DNA of 64,000 nucleotides from Salvator merianae (GCA_003586115.2 QVOM02000034.1:111329610-111393609), one strand, 5' to 3'; numbered from the stretch's first letter, positions 1-13,123 are shown. The notes: generated by a model not told the origin, from the letters alone. Made by a program: numbers and translations.

Positions 1-678
<678 letters not shown>

Positions 679-884
679 CTATTTATTGAGCTAGATCCTT
701 GTCAGCCCAGAATCTGAGGTTCTTTCATTTCTCAGGGAAAGGTTGAAACACAACAAATGAAAACCATTACCGGGCCCTATTTGCCAGACACAGCAAATAG
801 AAAAGTGTCAAGCTCTGTTGTTCTATAAAGAATGATGTATGAGACAGAGTGCCTCCCAGTCTGTTTTTGGGTTCAGTTTGGAGT

Positions 885-972
885 GCTGCTTTTAATCTTT
901 AAAGCTCTGAATGGCTTGGGATCAGGTTATCCAAAGACATACTTTATACCATATATTCCCACTCGTAGCTAT
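885..972 (+). mobile_element. L2-type LINE 3' region fragment
   Basis: The text 'taatctttaaagctctgaa' followed by 'tggcttgggatcaggttat' resembles the conserved segment after the reverse transcriptase in squamate L2 LINEs. It is cut short by the DNA-transposon copy starting at 975. Recognised by eye only. Confidence 0.4.
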
Positions 973-974
973 AA

Positions 975-1468
975 AGCCTTTCTGCATTTAACTTGATGTG
1001 ATCCCGATCAGTGAGTCTGGAATACACAATGCCCTCTGATCTGGATCACAGAAAGTCTGTTCCAGCCCAGCCCAGTCCCCCACCAGCCCTGAAGTTTTCA
1101 CAAGCTTCAGAACCAGCCTTCGATGCTTTAACAGCTATGAATGAAAGTTCCTAGTCTCAGTGCCCCCTGGGGGATGCATTTTGACAGTGTGCTTTGGTGT
1201 GCTGCTGAGATGGGTTTCCTGGCAGTCTGGAAAATGGAAGTGTGCTTCTGCACACTTCTGTGATCTGGACTGGACCTGTTTAATCAGAACCACTGGTAAT
1301 CCCAATCAGGAGCCTCCTGATCTGGATTACACTCCATCTGGTACAGATGGAACATACTAGCGATGGGCATGGTTTCTCTAGTTTGCTCCAGTGTGTGGAC
1401 AAAAGAGGTCCTGAAGAGGACTATGAGGTGCTCAGATTCAAAATACAGGTAAGCACAGAAAGGCCCTT
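975..1468. mobile_element. Non-autonomous DNA transposon, GGCCTTT-end family
   Basis: The left end reads GCCTTTCTGCATTTAACTTG. The right end reads CAGGTAAGCACAGAAAGG followed by CCC, its reverse complement in large part. The interior has repeated 'gatctggat' motifs like other family members. No coding capacity. Confidence 0.55.
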
Positions 1469-1724
1469 AGATTTCTTTTGTTGTAAGCTGCCTGGATAAC
1501 TGTCTGCTTGATCAGTCCTACTACTTGACCTTGATCTGGTGCATGAGAGCAAAGGGAAGCGGTTAATTGAAGGCTCACCACTCCCACACTGGCCTGATAG
1601 TCTTGCTCTGTATGGCTTACCAAAGATGTAGGAATAGGTATGAGTGGCTTTATAATGTTATTGGTGTTATAGATGGCATGTTTCTACAGGTGTTTAGTTG
1701 GCTAGGAGGTATGTTTCTTTCTGA

Positions 1725-1960
1725 ACACTGTTCATTGGAAGGACAAATACTGAAATATGCTGGCCACATAATGAGGAGGCGGGACTTATTAGAAAGGACC
1801 ATGATGCTGGGAAAGATTGAAGGCAAAAGAAGAAGAGGAGAGCAGAGGATGAGTTGGATAGATGGTGTCATGGCAGAAATGAACATGAGCTTGGGCAACC
1901 TTCGGGAGACAGTGGAGCACAGTGGAGGACAGAGTGAAGAACTGGACATAACAATCTACA
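1725..1960 (+). mobile_element. BovB/RTE-type LINE, C-terminal ORF2 fragment
   Basis: A plus-strand frame reads LKYAGHIMRRRDLLERTMML, then GKIEGKRRRGEQRMSWIDG, then MNMSLGNLRETVE. This matches the well-known BovB LINE C-terminus (GHVMRR.., LGKIEGRRRRG, MSLSKLRE) by memory. It is a 5'-truncated, dead copy; the open frame around it (1567-1983) includes unrelated sequence. BovB presence fits a squamate genome. Confidence 0.7.
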
Positions 1961-1994
1961 ATAACAATATTTCTTTCCAGTAATGAACTATCAG

Positions 1995-2414
1995 GGAAGC
2001 CCTGATCGGGAATACCAGTAGACACAATTAAATGTGTCAGCTGGTGTACTGGTGGGCCCCGATCCCAAAAAAGGAGGTGTTAGGACTCCATGTTCAGGAC
2101 TACAGGGGGACATAATTTTTTGGGGTGTGTCAAAGTGCGCTGCCAAAATATGTCCCATGGTGCCTCCTAGGCTTTGGTTCAGGCCAGCCCACATCACAAC
2201 CCAAAAATCGTGTGAGCTTCAGGCCTTTCATTCCTGGCACCTGGCCTGAAGGTCACATGAGTATGGGGTCATGATGTGGGTTGGTCTGAACCAGTGCCAT
2301 CTTGCAGACAGTGCTGAACCAGCCCATTGATTCTGTGATTGGAATTGGCAAATCTGGCAGTTCAAGACCTGGTGATTCCAATCACGGATAGGTAAGTGCA
2401 GAAAGAACCTGCAA
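1995..2414. mobile_element. Probable GGCCTTT-end family copy, left end unclear
   Basis: The right end is 'ggtaagtgcagaaagaacct', matching the family terminus. The interior carries the 'gatccc', 'ggtctgaaccagtgccat' and 'ccaatcacgg' motifs found in other copies (10440-10858, 36960-37349). The left boundary could not be fixed. Confidence 0.4.
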
Positions 2415-2508
2415 TTCAGTAAGCAAGGTTACTATTTTCTCCTCTGCTTTTGCAAAAGGGTCAATAGCTTGGCTATGTGCATGATTACAGGTTTAGCCTC
2501 TCCTCTCA

Positions 2509-2820
<312 letters not shown>

Positions 2821-2954
2821 TTAATGTAGATGGTACTGTATAGTTGTTTTGGGCTTGCTTAGGATAGAATCCTAAAATCCCTGAGAAATGTCCTCCTGTC
2901 TCCCCTGCAAAGACCGTTAGGAGGAATGGATTTATTCACCTAATGTCAGAGACA

Positions 2955-3225
2955 GTTTCTAGTCACAGGAAGGACCCAAAAAGATGATTTTCTGGGATGC
3001 AAAGGGTTCAGAAAAAAAAGCAACTCTGAGATGTTTTCTTGATTGTTCACACACCAGTCCCTCTTTCCCCTTCTCATGAACAATCTGTGGTAGAAAAGGT
3101 GGATTAGATAAAGTGGGGGACACAAGGGCCACACACGATCTCTCTGAGGAGACTCTGAGGCAGTCCTTGTTATGTCTGATTGCAGCCTAAACGATACGAA
3201 CATGGAAATGTAGAGCAGGGTACTA
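2955..3225. repeat. MITE-like repeat related to 43940-44160
   Basis: It shares with 43940-44160 the order 'gcaactctgaga', 'cacacaccagt', 'ttccccttct', 'gatggattaga'-like and 'ctgaggca' segments, then 'gattgcagcc'. Two such copies 40 kb apart indicate a dispersed element with imperfect inverted ends. Confidence 0.4.
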
Positions 3226-4104
3226 CAGTTTGTGCTTTTTTGGAGAAAAAGTTTGGTTATTTTAACATATAAGTTACCTTCAAGATACAAACAAGACAAA
3301 AATCAAAAGAAATCAGCACTTTAATGGCATTTTAATATTTGCTTCACATAGCATGCATGCAATATTCTATGCAATGTAACTAGGAACAGTTATGAATAAG
3401 ATTATAAGCACATTCAAACACGCTAACAGTCCCCATTCTGACATTCTTGTTTGTAATATTTATGGTAAATTCAGATCAGAATTGCAGAATGCTCTAAACT
3501 CTGTGTAGAACAGGCTCAGGACTTATGCTGGACAAAGCAAAGAGAAATCTGCAGAAAAGGGTGGAAGAGGGAAATTCCGATTGTCAGTACCACCCTCCAT
3601 ACTCCAGGGATGGAAGATCTTTGGTTATGATTCAGCCCAGGAGACTGACGGAACCTAATTGGGTCCTGAATGCTGTGGTGAGTTTCCAAATGACATGCAC
3701 AGAGTCTTTTGCCAAGAGTCTTGTCATGTCCTGAAACCGGGAGGTGGCAAGGTTCGGGACATGATTGTGCCCAAGTCCCTTTGACATTCCAGTGGAGTAC
3801 ACAGCCTTTCTTGGTTTACAGCTGACCTACATGCAATGAAGCACGTAAATCCCTGAACCTAGCTGACAGGACACAGTTGAGAGAGCACTATTGAGCCTAT
3901 CATGTAGCTGTGTTGGCAGTGAAATGGTCACATTTCTCCGCTGACATCGCATCCTCAAGTAGCTGTCTAGCTGAGCTATTCTGAGTGATTTTTCGGCTTC
4001 TGCTGCAGCAATCATATTACTTTACCATCTGTGACCAGTTTGCAAAGCACAAATCTCTCAGATTTGGTTGGTATTGAATGTCACTATGAAGGACCCAAAA
4101 CTGA

Positions 4105-4815
4105 CATCTTGCCATATCTGTCTGAATCAGTTTGACTGTTCTAAGTATAGACTGGGGATGTGGACCCTTGTCCTTCTTGGCTTATAAAGGCAAGTCATAT
4201 AGGGGTGACCCCATGGATTTGGGAAATGATTACTGTTTGTGCAAAGGAATGGTGCCATTTATGCTTAGAGGCTGTGCTGTGCCCTTTCCTGAAGAGGCAT
4301 CCCTTGGATCCAGGGTTTATAAACAACTTCTGCCCAGTTGCTAATCTGTCTTTCTTGGGCAGGTGAAGGCGGTGACAGCTCAGCTGTTGGCTCACTTGAA
4401 TGAAGTGGATTATCTTGACCCATCTCAGTCAGGCTTCTGGCCTGGTCACAGTATGGAGACTGCCTTGGTACCCTGACAGGTGACTTATGAAAGGAACGTT
4501 ACCTTTTGCTCTTCCTTGATCTCTCAGTGGCTTTTGATACTGTAGAACCCAGTATCTTTGAGGATGTCTTCAGAGTTTGGGAACTGGGAGCATCACTTTG
4601 GGATAGCTCCATTTCTACTTCCAGAGCATGTCTCAGAGGGTAATTATGGGAAATTTGTATTCTTAATCGTGGATACTCACTTGTGGCATGTCCCAAGGAT
4701 CCCTCATATTCCCCTTGCTTTTTCATATCTACCTTAAACTACTAGGAGAAGTCATCAGGGCGTTTAGAGTTGGGTGCCATCCGTATGCAGATGTCACTCA
4801 GCTCTACATCTCTGG
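4105..4815 (+). mobile_element. L2-type LINE ORF2 fragment, 5' part (split by insertion)
   Basis: Frames on the plus strand read DPCPSWLIKAS, FLKRHPLDP, PVANLSFLGR, YLDPSQSGFWPGHSMETALV, LDLSVAFDTVE and FRVGCHPYADVTQLYIS. In order these match the L2 reverse-transcriptase core (PVSNLPFL, SGFRPGH, LDLSAAFDT, YADDTQLY). At least two frame changes occur. The catalytic YADD is altered to YADV, so the copy is dead. The match stops at 4815 where a DNA transposon begins and resumes near 5346. Confidence 0.8.
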
Positions 4816-5345
4816 GCGTGTGTGATGGGGCAATCAAACCTGATCAGGCCTGCTAGTTTGGGCCATGCGACTCCGGATCGGGCTGTATGATGCTGGATCA
4901 GGCTCACACCTGATCCTTGTCATGGCAGTGGCTGAGAAGCATCCAGGTGCTGCCATGGTGACTGGCACGTGCAGGCATGATCAACTGATCGCACATGCAC
5001 AATTGGCTGATCAGGCCTGCACAGGCACAATCAGGCCTGCATGATGCCCAGGTGGGCATCACGTGGCCAGCATCATGTGGGCTGATTGCGGCATTGCATG
5101 GGCCCAATTGTGCCCGATCACGCTGAGCTGATCGCACAGGCCTGATCAGCTGATCAGGCCTGTGCTCTGCACGGGCCTGCTGTGGCAATGGCTGGCTGTT
5201 TCCCAGTCACTGCCCAGGCAAGGATTGGTAGCCAACTTCTGGTGTAGTTTCCAGACACGCAGTGTGGACAGTGTCCATGCCGCATGGCAAATTACCATGA
5301 CAGAACATACTAAGTAGTCTGTTCTGTTGCGGTAAGTGCAAAAAC
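4816..5345. mobile_element. DNA transposon nested inside an L2 copy
   Basis: About 530 bp separate two consecutive parts of one L2 reading frame. The right end reads GGTAAGTGCAAAAACGCCC; the left end reads GGGCGTGTGTGATGGGG. TCT follows the right end and precedes the left end, a possible 3-bp target duplication. The interior is dense in 'cctgatca' and 'gcctgatcagctgatcaggc' palindromic motifs. Same family as 6450-6897 and 60665-61154. Confidence 0.6.
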
Positions 5346-5605
5346 GCCCTCTGTTCCAGTTGAATCAGGTGAGGTAATCCAGGTCCTGATTGGCTCGAGG
5401 TAGTGATGCGTTGGGTGCAGTCTAACAGCTTGAAACTGAGTTTGGACAAGACCCTGTGTATTTCAGACTCCCAAGTCAGGGAAGAAAACAGGCACTCATT
5501 CTTGATTGGCTCTCTGTTTGTTGTAGAGAACAGGTGAGAAATCTAGGTGTGTTCATAAACTCCCACCTCTCACTTACATCTCATGTGGAGGTGATAGTTA
5601 GGTTC
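5346..5605 (+). mobile_element. L2-type LINE ORF2 fragment, continuation
   Basis: The plus strand reads RWVQSNSLKLSLDKT and then KSRCVHKLPPLTYISCGGDS-like text corresponding to L2 WMRANKLKLNPDKT and the following NLGVLLD..LSL block. It follows colinearly from the fragment ending at 4815. Confidence 0.65.
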
Positions 5606-5639
5606 CTTTAATGCTTTGATCATTGTAGTTGTCCTCTTC

Positions 5640-6110
5640 TGAACTTTTTTTTAACTGCTATGTCATTCTTAGATAGCAAACTGTCCACCTGATTCTCTAA
5701 ACCATTAATAAAAATGCTGAAGAGCATTAAGTCAGGACCAGACCCTACAATATCCCTGTGAGTATATGGAAAGGTTACAACATTTGTGACCTTTTAGTTT
5801 AGAAAAGAAGCATATGAGGAGGTACATGATGTTAGTGTATAACATTATGAATGGTGTGGAAAATGTGGATAAGAAAAGGTTTTTCTTTTCCCAATCTATT
5901 AGACCAAAGAGTCATCCAATGAAGCTGGAACTCAGAAGAATAAGGACAAACAAAATAATTTTCTGCACAAGGCATAGTTAAGCTTTGGAGTTTGCTACCA
6001 TTAGATGTACTGTCCACCAGCTTTGGTGACATCAAGAAAGTCTGGGACACGTTCATGTGGGACAAAATTATTAATTGTTACCATATTTGATGGAAGTGTG
6101 GTTTTCTCCT
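5640..6110 (+). mobile_element. CR1-type LINE 3' region-like repeat
   Basis: Segments such as 'ccattaataaaaatgctga', 'gaccttttagtttagaaaa', 'gagtcatccaatgaagctg' and 'gcacaaggcatagttaagc' match a very common reptile repeat usually classed with CR1 LINEs. Class assignment is from memory; no intact coding region. Confidence 0.55.
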
Positions 6111-6449
6111 TTGTAGTCTAAAGGTCTAAAGGTCATTTTATGTGAGACTGTGATAAAGGGATGCTTTGCTCCTGTCCTGCCTGTTAGCTTCCATATATGA
6201 TAGGTTGGGCATTATAAGAACAGGTTGCGGGACTAGCTGGACCATTGGTCTGAAAATGAGACATTTTTTAATGAAATTTCTTGTACATGGAGGGCTACCA
6301 GGTAGCATTTGGTGCCAGATGAAATTTATTTAACAGAGCCATTTCTTTCTAAGTGGCTCAAGTTGTGATCTCTGGAATAATAGCTGTCCAGGAGCTCCAC
6401 TTAAAAATAGTCTACAGAGAACAGACGGCAGACTAAGTGAGGATACTAA

Positions 6450-6897
6450 GGACATTTTCACATTTTCCACCTTAGAACAGGATAATTATTCTATTCTAAG
6501 GTGGAATAGACTTCACAGCATGAAAGCCATTCTTACTGAGAGGCCTTGGAACACACTGGCAGTAGGTTACCAGCATTTGCAATGCAAATGTTCATGGCCT
6601 GCTCCATGACAATGGCTAGGGAAACTTCCCACCATGAAGACTGGAAATGTGGTGTGACTGTGCAGCCACAGCCACAGCCACAGCCGCACCACAGCATGCC
6701 ACTCTGCATTCGCACCCCGAAGAGGGTGCGAATCCAGTGTACCGGGCGTTGTCCAGCTGTCTAATTCTGTGTTCCACAGCAAGTAGTGATTGAGAGCAGC
6801 TGTAATCTGCTCCTGATCACCAGGGTTTCTGCATGGTGCAAAAACACTGCACTAGTGAACGTTCTGACGCTCACTAGTGTAAAGTGCAAAAAGGCCC
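6450..6897. mobile_element. GGCCTTT-end family copy with 3-bp target duplication
   Basis: The left end is GGACATTTTCACATTTTCC and the right end AAAGTGCAAAAAGGCCC, with TAA on both sides. Just inside the left end lies a 'ccaccttagaacagg' hairpin that reappears, inverted, at the right end of 60665-61154. An inner hairpin has CACTAGTG arms near 6851-6880. Confidence 0.6.
6661..6690 (+). repeat. (CAGCCA)n hexanucleotide run
   Basis: Four to five copies of a CAGCCA unit. It keeps several reading frames open and creates false ORFs on both strands. Confidence 0.85.
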
Positions 6898-7871
6898 TAA
6901 GTTAGTTTATTTTCTCCAACGATCGAAAAAGCCTATTGCATTCACAGCAAAACTGCTAAGAAGATCTTGGCAAATGACTTGGTGGCAACTTGCAGAGAAT
7001 AGTCCTGGTCCACGAAAAGCATCCCAAGCCAGGAATGTGCCAGTCTGCATGGAGTGCACTGGTGGCTGTCTGCATGATAGCCACTGCAGACTAGCTTCAA
7101 TCGTAAGGAACAAAGTTCTCCTGGCCTCAAAGTTACAGCTGGGGGCATTTTGCAAAACCCCTGGAAATGGCTCTAGAAGTGGTTCCTCTAGAGCCCAGAA
7201 AAATGTCACCTAACTCTGGAATGGGGCTTGGGCTGTTCCTGCCAGCACAGCCTTTTTGTTTTAGAAATGCTGGCTATCAGAGCCCTCCTCAGTGGTTTGG
7301 CAGAGAGCTCATAATTTTTATGGTATCACACTGATCTTAAAAATGAAGTCAGTGCTGCTTTTTTAAAAAATGCTATTTTATGCTTCTTCACGTTTCACCT
7401 AAAATTTAATCAGTACTATCTTGCTGTACAACACACACCTTAATTAATCACATTTTATCAGCTAATATGTATGTCACTTCTGCTGTATTAAGTTCAGTTA
7501 AGCTTCGTATATTGCCTTGATATTTCATAGTTTTTCAGCATACTTAACATATCCTGAAAAAAATACTCAACAACCCATAAAATCCTTGGCTTCTTAAATT
7601 GCCACCTCAGAGCAGCAGGCCCAGCTCAGCACCAGGTAATGCAGTAGTATAGTGACTAGGGTAAATGCCTTTGCTTGCATTGAAGCTGGCTTTGATCTAC
7701 AAGCAGTCAGCGCTCCAGGCAATATAAGCAAAGGGGCTTCTCCCAGCTGCTGCCTTGTCTCTTCTTAAGACAGCATCAGGACAGCAGTTTTGACCAGGAG
7801 CTCTGAGAGACTCTGGATTTTTTGACTGTTTATAATCATAACATTTGACCTTTTCTTCCTTTGCTTCATTC

Positions 7872-8085
7872 GGAATGGCTATAGCTCAGTGGTAGAATGA
7901 ACTGCCTGGAAAGCAGAGGGTTGCTTTCCCCGGCCTCTCACCAGAAGTAGGCAATGACAAACCACTTCTGTATATCTGCCAAGAAAACTGCATAAGAGTG
8001 CCCATGCAGTCAAGCAGGAGTTGGCCGCGGCTTGTGGTACTCAACAACAAATGCTCTCTTTGAAGAACTCGCATTGAGTGAGCCT
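7872..8085 (+). mobile_element. tRNA-derived SINE
   Basis: The head 'tatagctcagtggtagaat' is a tRNA-type A box (TAGCTCAGTGGTAGA). The body continues 'ggcaatgacaaaccacttct' and 'tgccaagaaaactgcataa', 'catgcagtcaagcaggagt'. The same body occurs on the minus strand at 63690-63905 and 42580-42725. RNA polymerase III promoter origin is inferred. Confidence 0.75.
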
Positions 8086-8146
8086 TAATCCATCATGCAA
8101 AAAAGGGCTCACAATGGCTTAATGGTGGTAGCATGTGGCAACTAGT

Positions 8147-8233
8147 GTTGCCATCCCACATCTAATCCACATTAAACACACTTTGGAAGAGTATTTTCTG
8201 GGGTTTAATGTGAATTAAAGGAGGGATGGGAAC
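8147..8233. repeat. Imperfect hairpin / small MITE
   Basis: The arms 'gccatcccacatctaatcc' plus 'acattaaac' pair with 'gtttaatgtgaattaaagg' plus 'agggatgg' around a 24-nt loop. Similar 'taatccacattaaag' arms occur near 21990 and 46170, suggesting a small family. Confidence 0.5.
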
Positions 8234-9483
8234 CCTAGCATGTGGTCACTTACACCTTGAAACTGCTTTTCATTAGGTCTTGAGCTGCCTTTTTTGCTCT
8301 GTGCGCATGCATCCAAAGATAGAAATGCTAAAGCTTTCTGGGAAATAATTAGAAGCACTTTGCCTTTTCCCTTCCTCATCACGCAAACCAGCTGCTTTGC
8401 ATTTGCCCACTCTGGGGGAGGCGAAGAAAGAAATGTACTGCTCTTGCTGAATGTTTCCTTACTATAACTTTCTCCTGTTTTAGCTATTTGATTTGTCAGT
8501 TTTTATTTATCAATTATTGTTGCTAAGTTGTTCACTGTAAACCAAAGGACAGTGCAAAATATTTTAAACCCAGTAAATAGATACATTTCTTGGGCTTCCA
8601 GCTGAGTGAACTAAAGCAAAACCCACTGGAAGCAGTCTTATGATGTGTGGATTTTAGGGAAAATGTGCAATTTCAACTCTACTAAAACTTTATTTTTCAA
8701 AAGAGGGGGCACGGGGACAGGAGAGAGAGCTTTCATTGACTGCTTTGCTTGATATCAAGAGGGGGAGCTGAGAAGAAAGTGTGACTGATCTATGAGCCTT
8801 CACTACTGTCCCAATTTTCAACAGCTGCAACCCCCTGCATTGGCATGAAGGAAATGGCTCAGATTGGCACAGGAGGCCCTGGAGCCCTTCTCTCACTGTG
8901 AATGCTGAGCATGATGGATCAAGTGGGGAACCACTATAGGTCCCCAGTGGAAAGTGCTGGAAGAGACAATTACTCAGAGACAAGACCAATCAGCTGGCCT
9001 GCTAAGTGCTGGGTCTTGGGAATGCAGTGAGTAGAGATTCTTCCCTGATGGATGTTGCCAAACAAGAATTGAAACAGGGCCAGAAAGTAATGGAGGAATT
9101 AGAGACCCACACCTGCTTCCCACTGGAAATGTCTGGCTTCTTCCTTAGAGCCTCACACTCAGTAACCCACGTCAATTACTTTCTTCACTCATTATCTTGT
9201 TCATTGATAAGCTGATCAATGGGACTTTGAATTAAAACAAAGTCCATTGACTTCTTAGAGAAAAACCAAACCGCACCTTAGTTATCTGTTGTCCTTCTTT
9301 CAATTCAGAATGTGATTCAGGGAAAGTTATTTTCTAAGGAGAAATGTAGGAGATTCCTTCATTTATTCTACCTTATTTTGATAGTGATTTTTTTCTTTCT
9401 AAATATTCAATGTGGTTTATGTCAATTAAAATAAAAAAAAAAGTTTAAAAATAAAAAAGCACTTAAAATATTATCAGTTCTAT

Positions 9484-9604
9484 CATAAAGGAAAGGAAGG
9501 AAGAGAAAGAAAGAGAGTGAGAGAAAAGTAAGAAAGAAAAAAGAAGGAGAGAGAAAAAAAAGGAATGGAAGAGAAAGAAAGAGAGAGAAAAAGAAAGGAA
9601 GATT
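9484..9604 (+). repeat. GA-rich simple sequence
   Basis: About 120 bp of mixed GAAA, GGAA and GAGA purine repeats with scattered T. Low complexity only. Confidence 0.85.
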
Positions 9605-10380
9605 AGCAAAACTGTACTTCCTGTTTGCTCATCTCCACTGGGAATTTTTTTCTTCATTTGGGCAAGATCCTGAAAATACATACTGATTATAAGTAGGTTG
9701 GTTGTCTCATTCATACATGCATTCATTTGCACACGGTAGGATGGCGATTTGATAAGGGGAAAAGCTGCAAAGTTCTTTCTCCCTCTCATTTTTGTGGCAT
9801 TCCCACACCATCCTCAGATAAATTCAACTTCTATGGTTGGGTTGTCTGAAGGCAACTGCATATCTCCACATCTGGATGGAAATACACAGTGCTTTAACTC
9901 ATCTGTCTCACTGAGAGGAGGCAGGTGGAGGGAAACAATGATTCTCATTGGGAGATGCCTCCTGAAGACTGGAAAACATGTGTTCCTTTCTGTGGAGCAG
10001 AGTATCACCCACATGAGGTCTGTGCCCACTTCATGGAAAGGAATGGCAATTTATCCAGTCCTTAGCTTACGCCTTCTCCTCCTTCCTCTTGAGGAGGCAA
10101 GCAAGCTAATAACATTTTACTTTTCTGCCTGGTTGATGTTGTAAAGTAAGGAATTGAAAGTAGCCTAAAGTCCTGGGGGCGGCGGGGAGGGGAGCCAGCT
10201 CAGGAGCAGCCTGGCCATCCTGGAAGACCAATTATTCAGTTGCTGCCCTGTCAGCCTTGGAGGTGCTGGTGCCTGTATATGGAGGTTGATTTTTTGCCCT
10301 CCATGCCAGCTGGCTGCACAGCGCTGGTGAGGCAGCACCCTCTGTTCAGTTTACAGGTCAAAATCAGAGTAGGAAATCTC

Positions 10381-10858
10381 CGGGCTTTTCTCCACCACCA
10401 CGTATACAGTATTAGAAAGGGGACTACGGGTCTCCCTTCCACATGTTAATGTGGAACATGGGAGGCCCCATCTATTGCTGGCACGCTCCGTCCTCAAAGA
10501 TGGAGCATGATCCAGACCAAGGGGCCTTGGTCTGGATCACCTGTAGACTTCTTTAGCTGGGCCTAGTTAAAAACATGGAGGTGTGCAGAAAGCATGCCTC
10601 CATGTTTGGGACTACTGGGGGACACTTTTCAGTGGTACAATCAAGTGGGCCACAAAAATGGGTGCCCCCAGAGTCTCCACACTTTCATTCTACGCCTTCA
10701 GAGCTCATGCAGCACAGCTCTGAAGTCCAGGTGAGCTTTGAAGCCAGCACACGGGCTGGTCTGGACCAGTGCCATTGTGCAGAAGGCACTGCTCCGGATC
10801 ACACCTTTCCATGGTCCAAACCAGTGGGCCTGGCTGATCCACTCTAGAAAGGCCCTTT
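10381..10858. mobile_element. DNA transposon, TTCCACA-hairpin subfamily
   Basis: The left end 'gggcttttctccaccacca' and right end 'gaaaggccc' fit the family. Near the left is the hairpin 'ttccacatgttaatgtggaa'. The interior has 'gatccagaccaaggggcc' and 'accagtgggcctggctgat'. Shared in order with 12661-13123 and 36960-37349. Confidence 0.5.
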
Positions 10859-12660
10859 CTCTAAAGTCAGTGCCCCCTGTCTCTCACTGCAGAGGGGCAG
10901 GGGAGGGTTGGAGCTGGGCTGTGACAGGTAGATGTTTAAATTGCCACCCTGGGGGTAACATCTAGAGGCAGCCTAGTTCTGAGCACCTTCACAAGCAACA
11001 GGAAAGAAAATGTTTTCTCCTTTCACCACTCTAACAGGTTTCAAATTATGTTCATCCCAAGGTGCATATCTTGTCTATATATATTTGCCAAAGGTAATAT
11101 TAACAATGATGGGAACATCTATAAATATAACAATGCAATTAATAGCATTCCCTTTTGCCTGTCTTTACTAAAGCATTAGGCAATGAAGCTGAAAGATGAC
11201 ACTTGTTTTAAGAGAAAACATTTATCATTTGTGAGCGTTTACAGTATGATTGCCCTAGTGAACATTTATCTCTCCTTTTTGTTGATAGCATTGATTACTG
11301 GAAAACAATAACATCAAAATCACACTTGTTCTAAATTTAACAATTACCGCTGTTTTATTAGTATTCAAGCGTGTAAGAGGAGGATTCCTTGTTTCCATGT
11401 GTGGACCCTAGTAAATAGTATAAAACTCAGAGAACTGCATATATATTCCAAATTTGCCCAGACTTTCCAAGAAGAAAGAGTGGAGCTTTTTAAAAGTTAC
11501 CCCCTTCCTCTTGTTTTTAGGCAACAGCATCTGTGCTTTGGGATGGGAAGGAGCAGAGTGGCAATTGGAAGAGAGATCCTTTCTCTACAATAAACTAGAA
11601 ACAGGAGAAGTATAGATCAACAACCAGTTTGCTGCAGGAAAAGGCGCCACCTCCAAAGGGTGTTTCTCCTCACCTGGCATGAAACAGAGTGTAAATGAAC
11701 CTGCCTGCCTGAGAGGAAGCAGGTGACTTTAAAAGGGCAACACATTTCTGGAGCCTGCATGTTGCAGGATATGGTATCAGTAAATACCACAACTGTTTCC
11801 CTTACACTGTATTCAAAGACTGTGGTCTCTATGAGAGATATGTACTACCCCCCTTATGTCATTTTGTCAATTTATTTTATCACTTACAGCATATCTCCAT
11901 TACACTGTGGAAGTGCTCTTCCTGAACCCCAGGGCTGACCATGTCTGGTCCTTGCATTGACGCAGTCAGGGACCCTTCCTGCTGCCATGGGGCCAGAGAA
12001 GTGAGTCTCAGGGTCAGGGTGGGTGTTTCTACTTTGAGGATGGAAACTCCCATCAGCACTGCGTGGAAACACTGTGAGGCAAACTACGGGGCCAATGATG
12101 CAAGAACGTGCAAGGAGGCTAGTAACTTCCATCTCTGTGTGCGAGTATCTGTGTGAACTGGCCAGCAGGAACAGAATGGTATTGCTATATCAGCTAGGCT
12201 GTGCCAAAGAAACATCTCCCTCAACTTCCATGGGTAAGACAAGATGCAGTCTTAGTCTAGTGCTTTTTTTTTTTGTCATTGTCATTAAAATCCATGGAGA
12301 ACACAAATACTTTGTGATATTTTTGCCCGCAGAATCATCGAAGAGCACCTCATTGTTTGCAGCCAGTGGACCTCTGTTCTGGCCAATCAGTTTAAGCAAA
12401 ACAAGCAGCAGGATTACAGTGGGGAAGATTTCTCCACCCTTTCTTTTCACTTCTCTCCTCCATACATCACAGCTCAGCCATAGTTCATCTAGTATCCAGT
12501 TCCGAGGCTTGGAGCTGCTTTCTCTATCAGACCAAATTCTCAGTGGTCTTGATCTGTGGGCCACCACTAGTTGATAGAGAGGACGGTACCATTTTAGCCT
12601 ACAGGCAGGGTTTGTACATAGAGCATTATTCCAAGTAAAGACACATATTGCAAATAAAAA

Positions 12661-13123
12661 CTCCTCAGCCCTTGGATTTCCATTCCATACATTAGTGTGG
12701 AATATCTGGAGGCCATGCCCACAGCTGGTATGCTCTGTGCCATGCAGGATGTGTGATCCAGATCAAGAGGCCCTTGAACTGGATCACTGGTAGATCCTGA
12801 TATCAGCTTGGCCTACTTTGGGCCACAGAGGCGAGCAGAGCTCACTTCTCCATTTTACGGCCTACTGAGGGACCAAAGCACATTGTGAAATGTGTACCCC
12901 AGAGGGTCTGAGGCTAGTAACCTTTTGTTGCCTGCCCTTTGAAGCCCTTGAAGGCTGACCCCAAAGCTCGTGAAAGTTTCAGAGCCAGTGTGGGGGCTGG
13001 TCTGGACCAGTGCAGTTGTGCAGATGGTGCTGTTACAGACTATGCTGCGCCGTGATCTGAATCACTAGTCCTCACTGATCCAGACGCACTGATCCTGATC
13101 ACAGCACAGCAGTGCGAAAAGGT
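12661..13123. mobile_element. DNA transposon, TTCCACA-hairpin subfamily
   Basis: It carries the hairpin 'ttccatacattagtgtggaa', then 'gatccagatcaagaggccc', 'ggctggtctggaccagtg' and a right end 'gcagtgcgaaaaggtcc'. The right end keeps the CG (GTGCGAAAAGG) that is decayed in most other copies. Confidence 0.55.

Noticed and set aside
1567..1983. 138-codon plus-strand frame
   Set aside because: Only the part after about 1725 is meaningful, as a dead BovB LINE end; the N-terminal part is unrelated.
6533..6782. Overlapping frames rich in CG/PQ/LW dipeptide repeats
   Set aside because: Produced by the short (CAGCCA)n run in different frames.
7872..7950. A functional tRNA gene
   Set aside because: An A box is present but the cloverleaf and a clean B box are not, and SINE body sequence follows directly.
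12074..12574. 166-codon plus-strand frame with a long opposing minus-strand frame
   Set aside because: No recognisable domain, no splice or promoter context, and both strands are open over the same DNA, as expected by chance.
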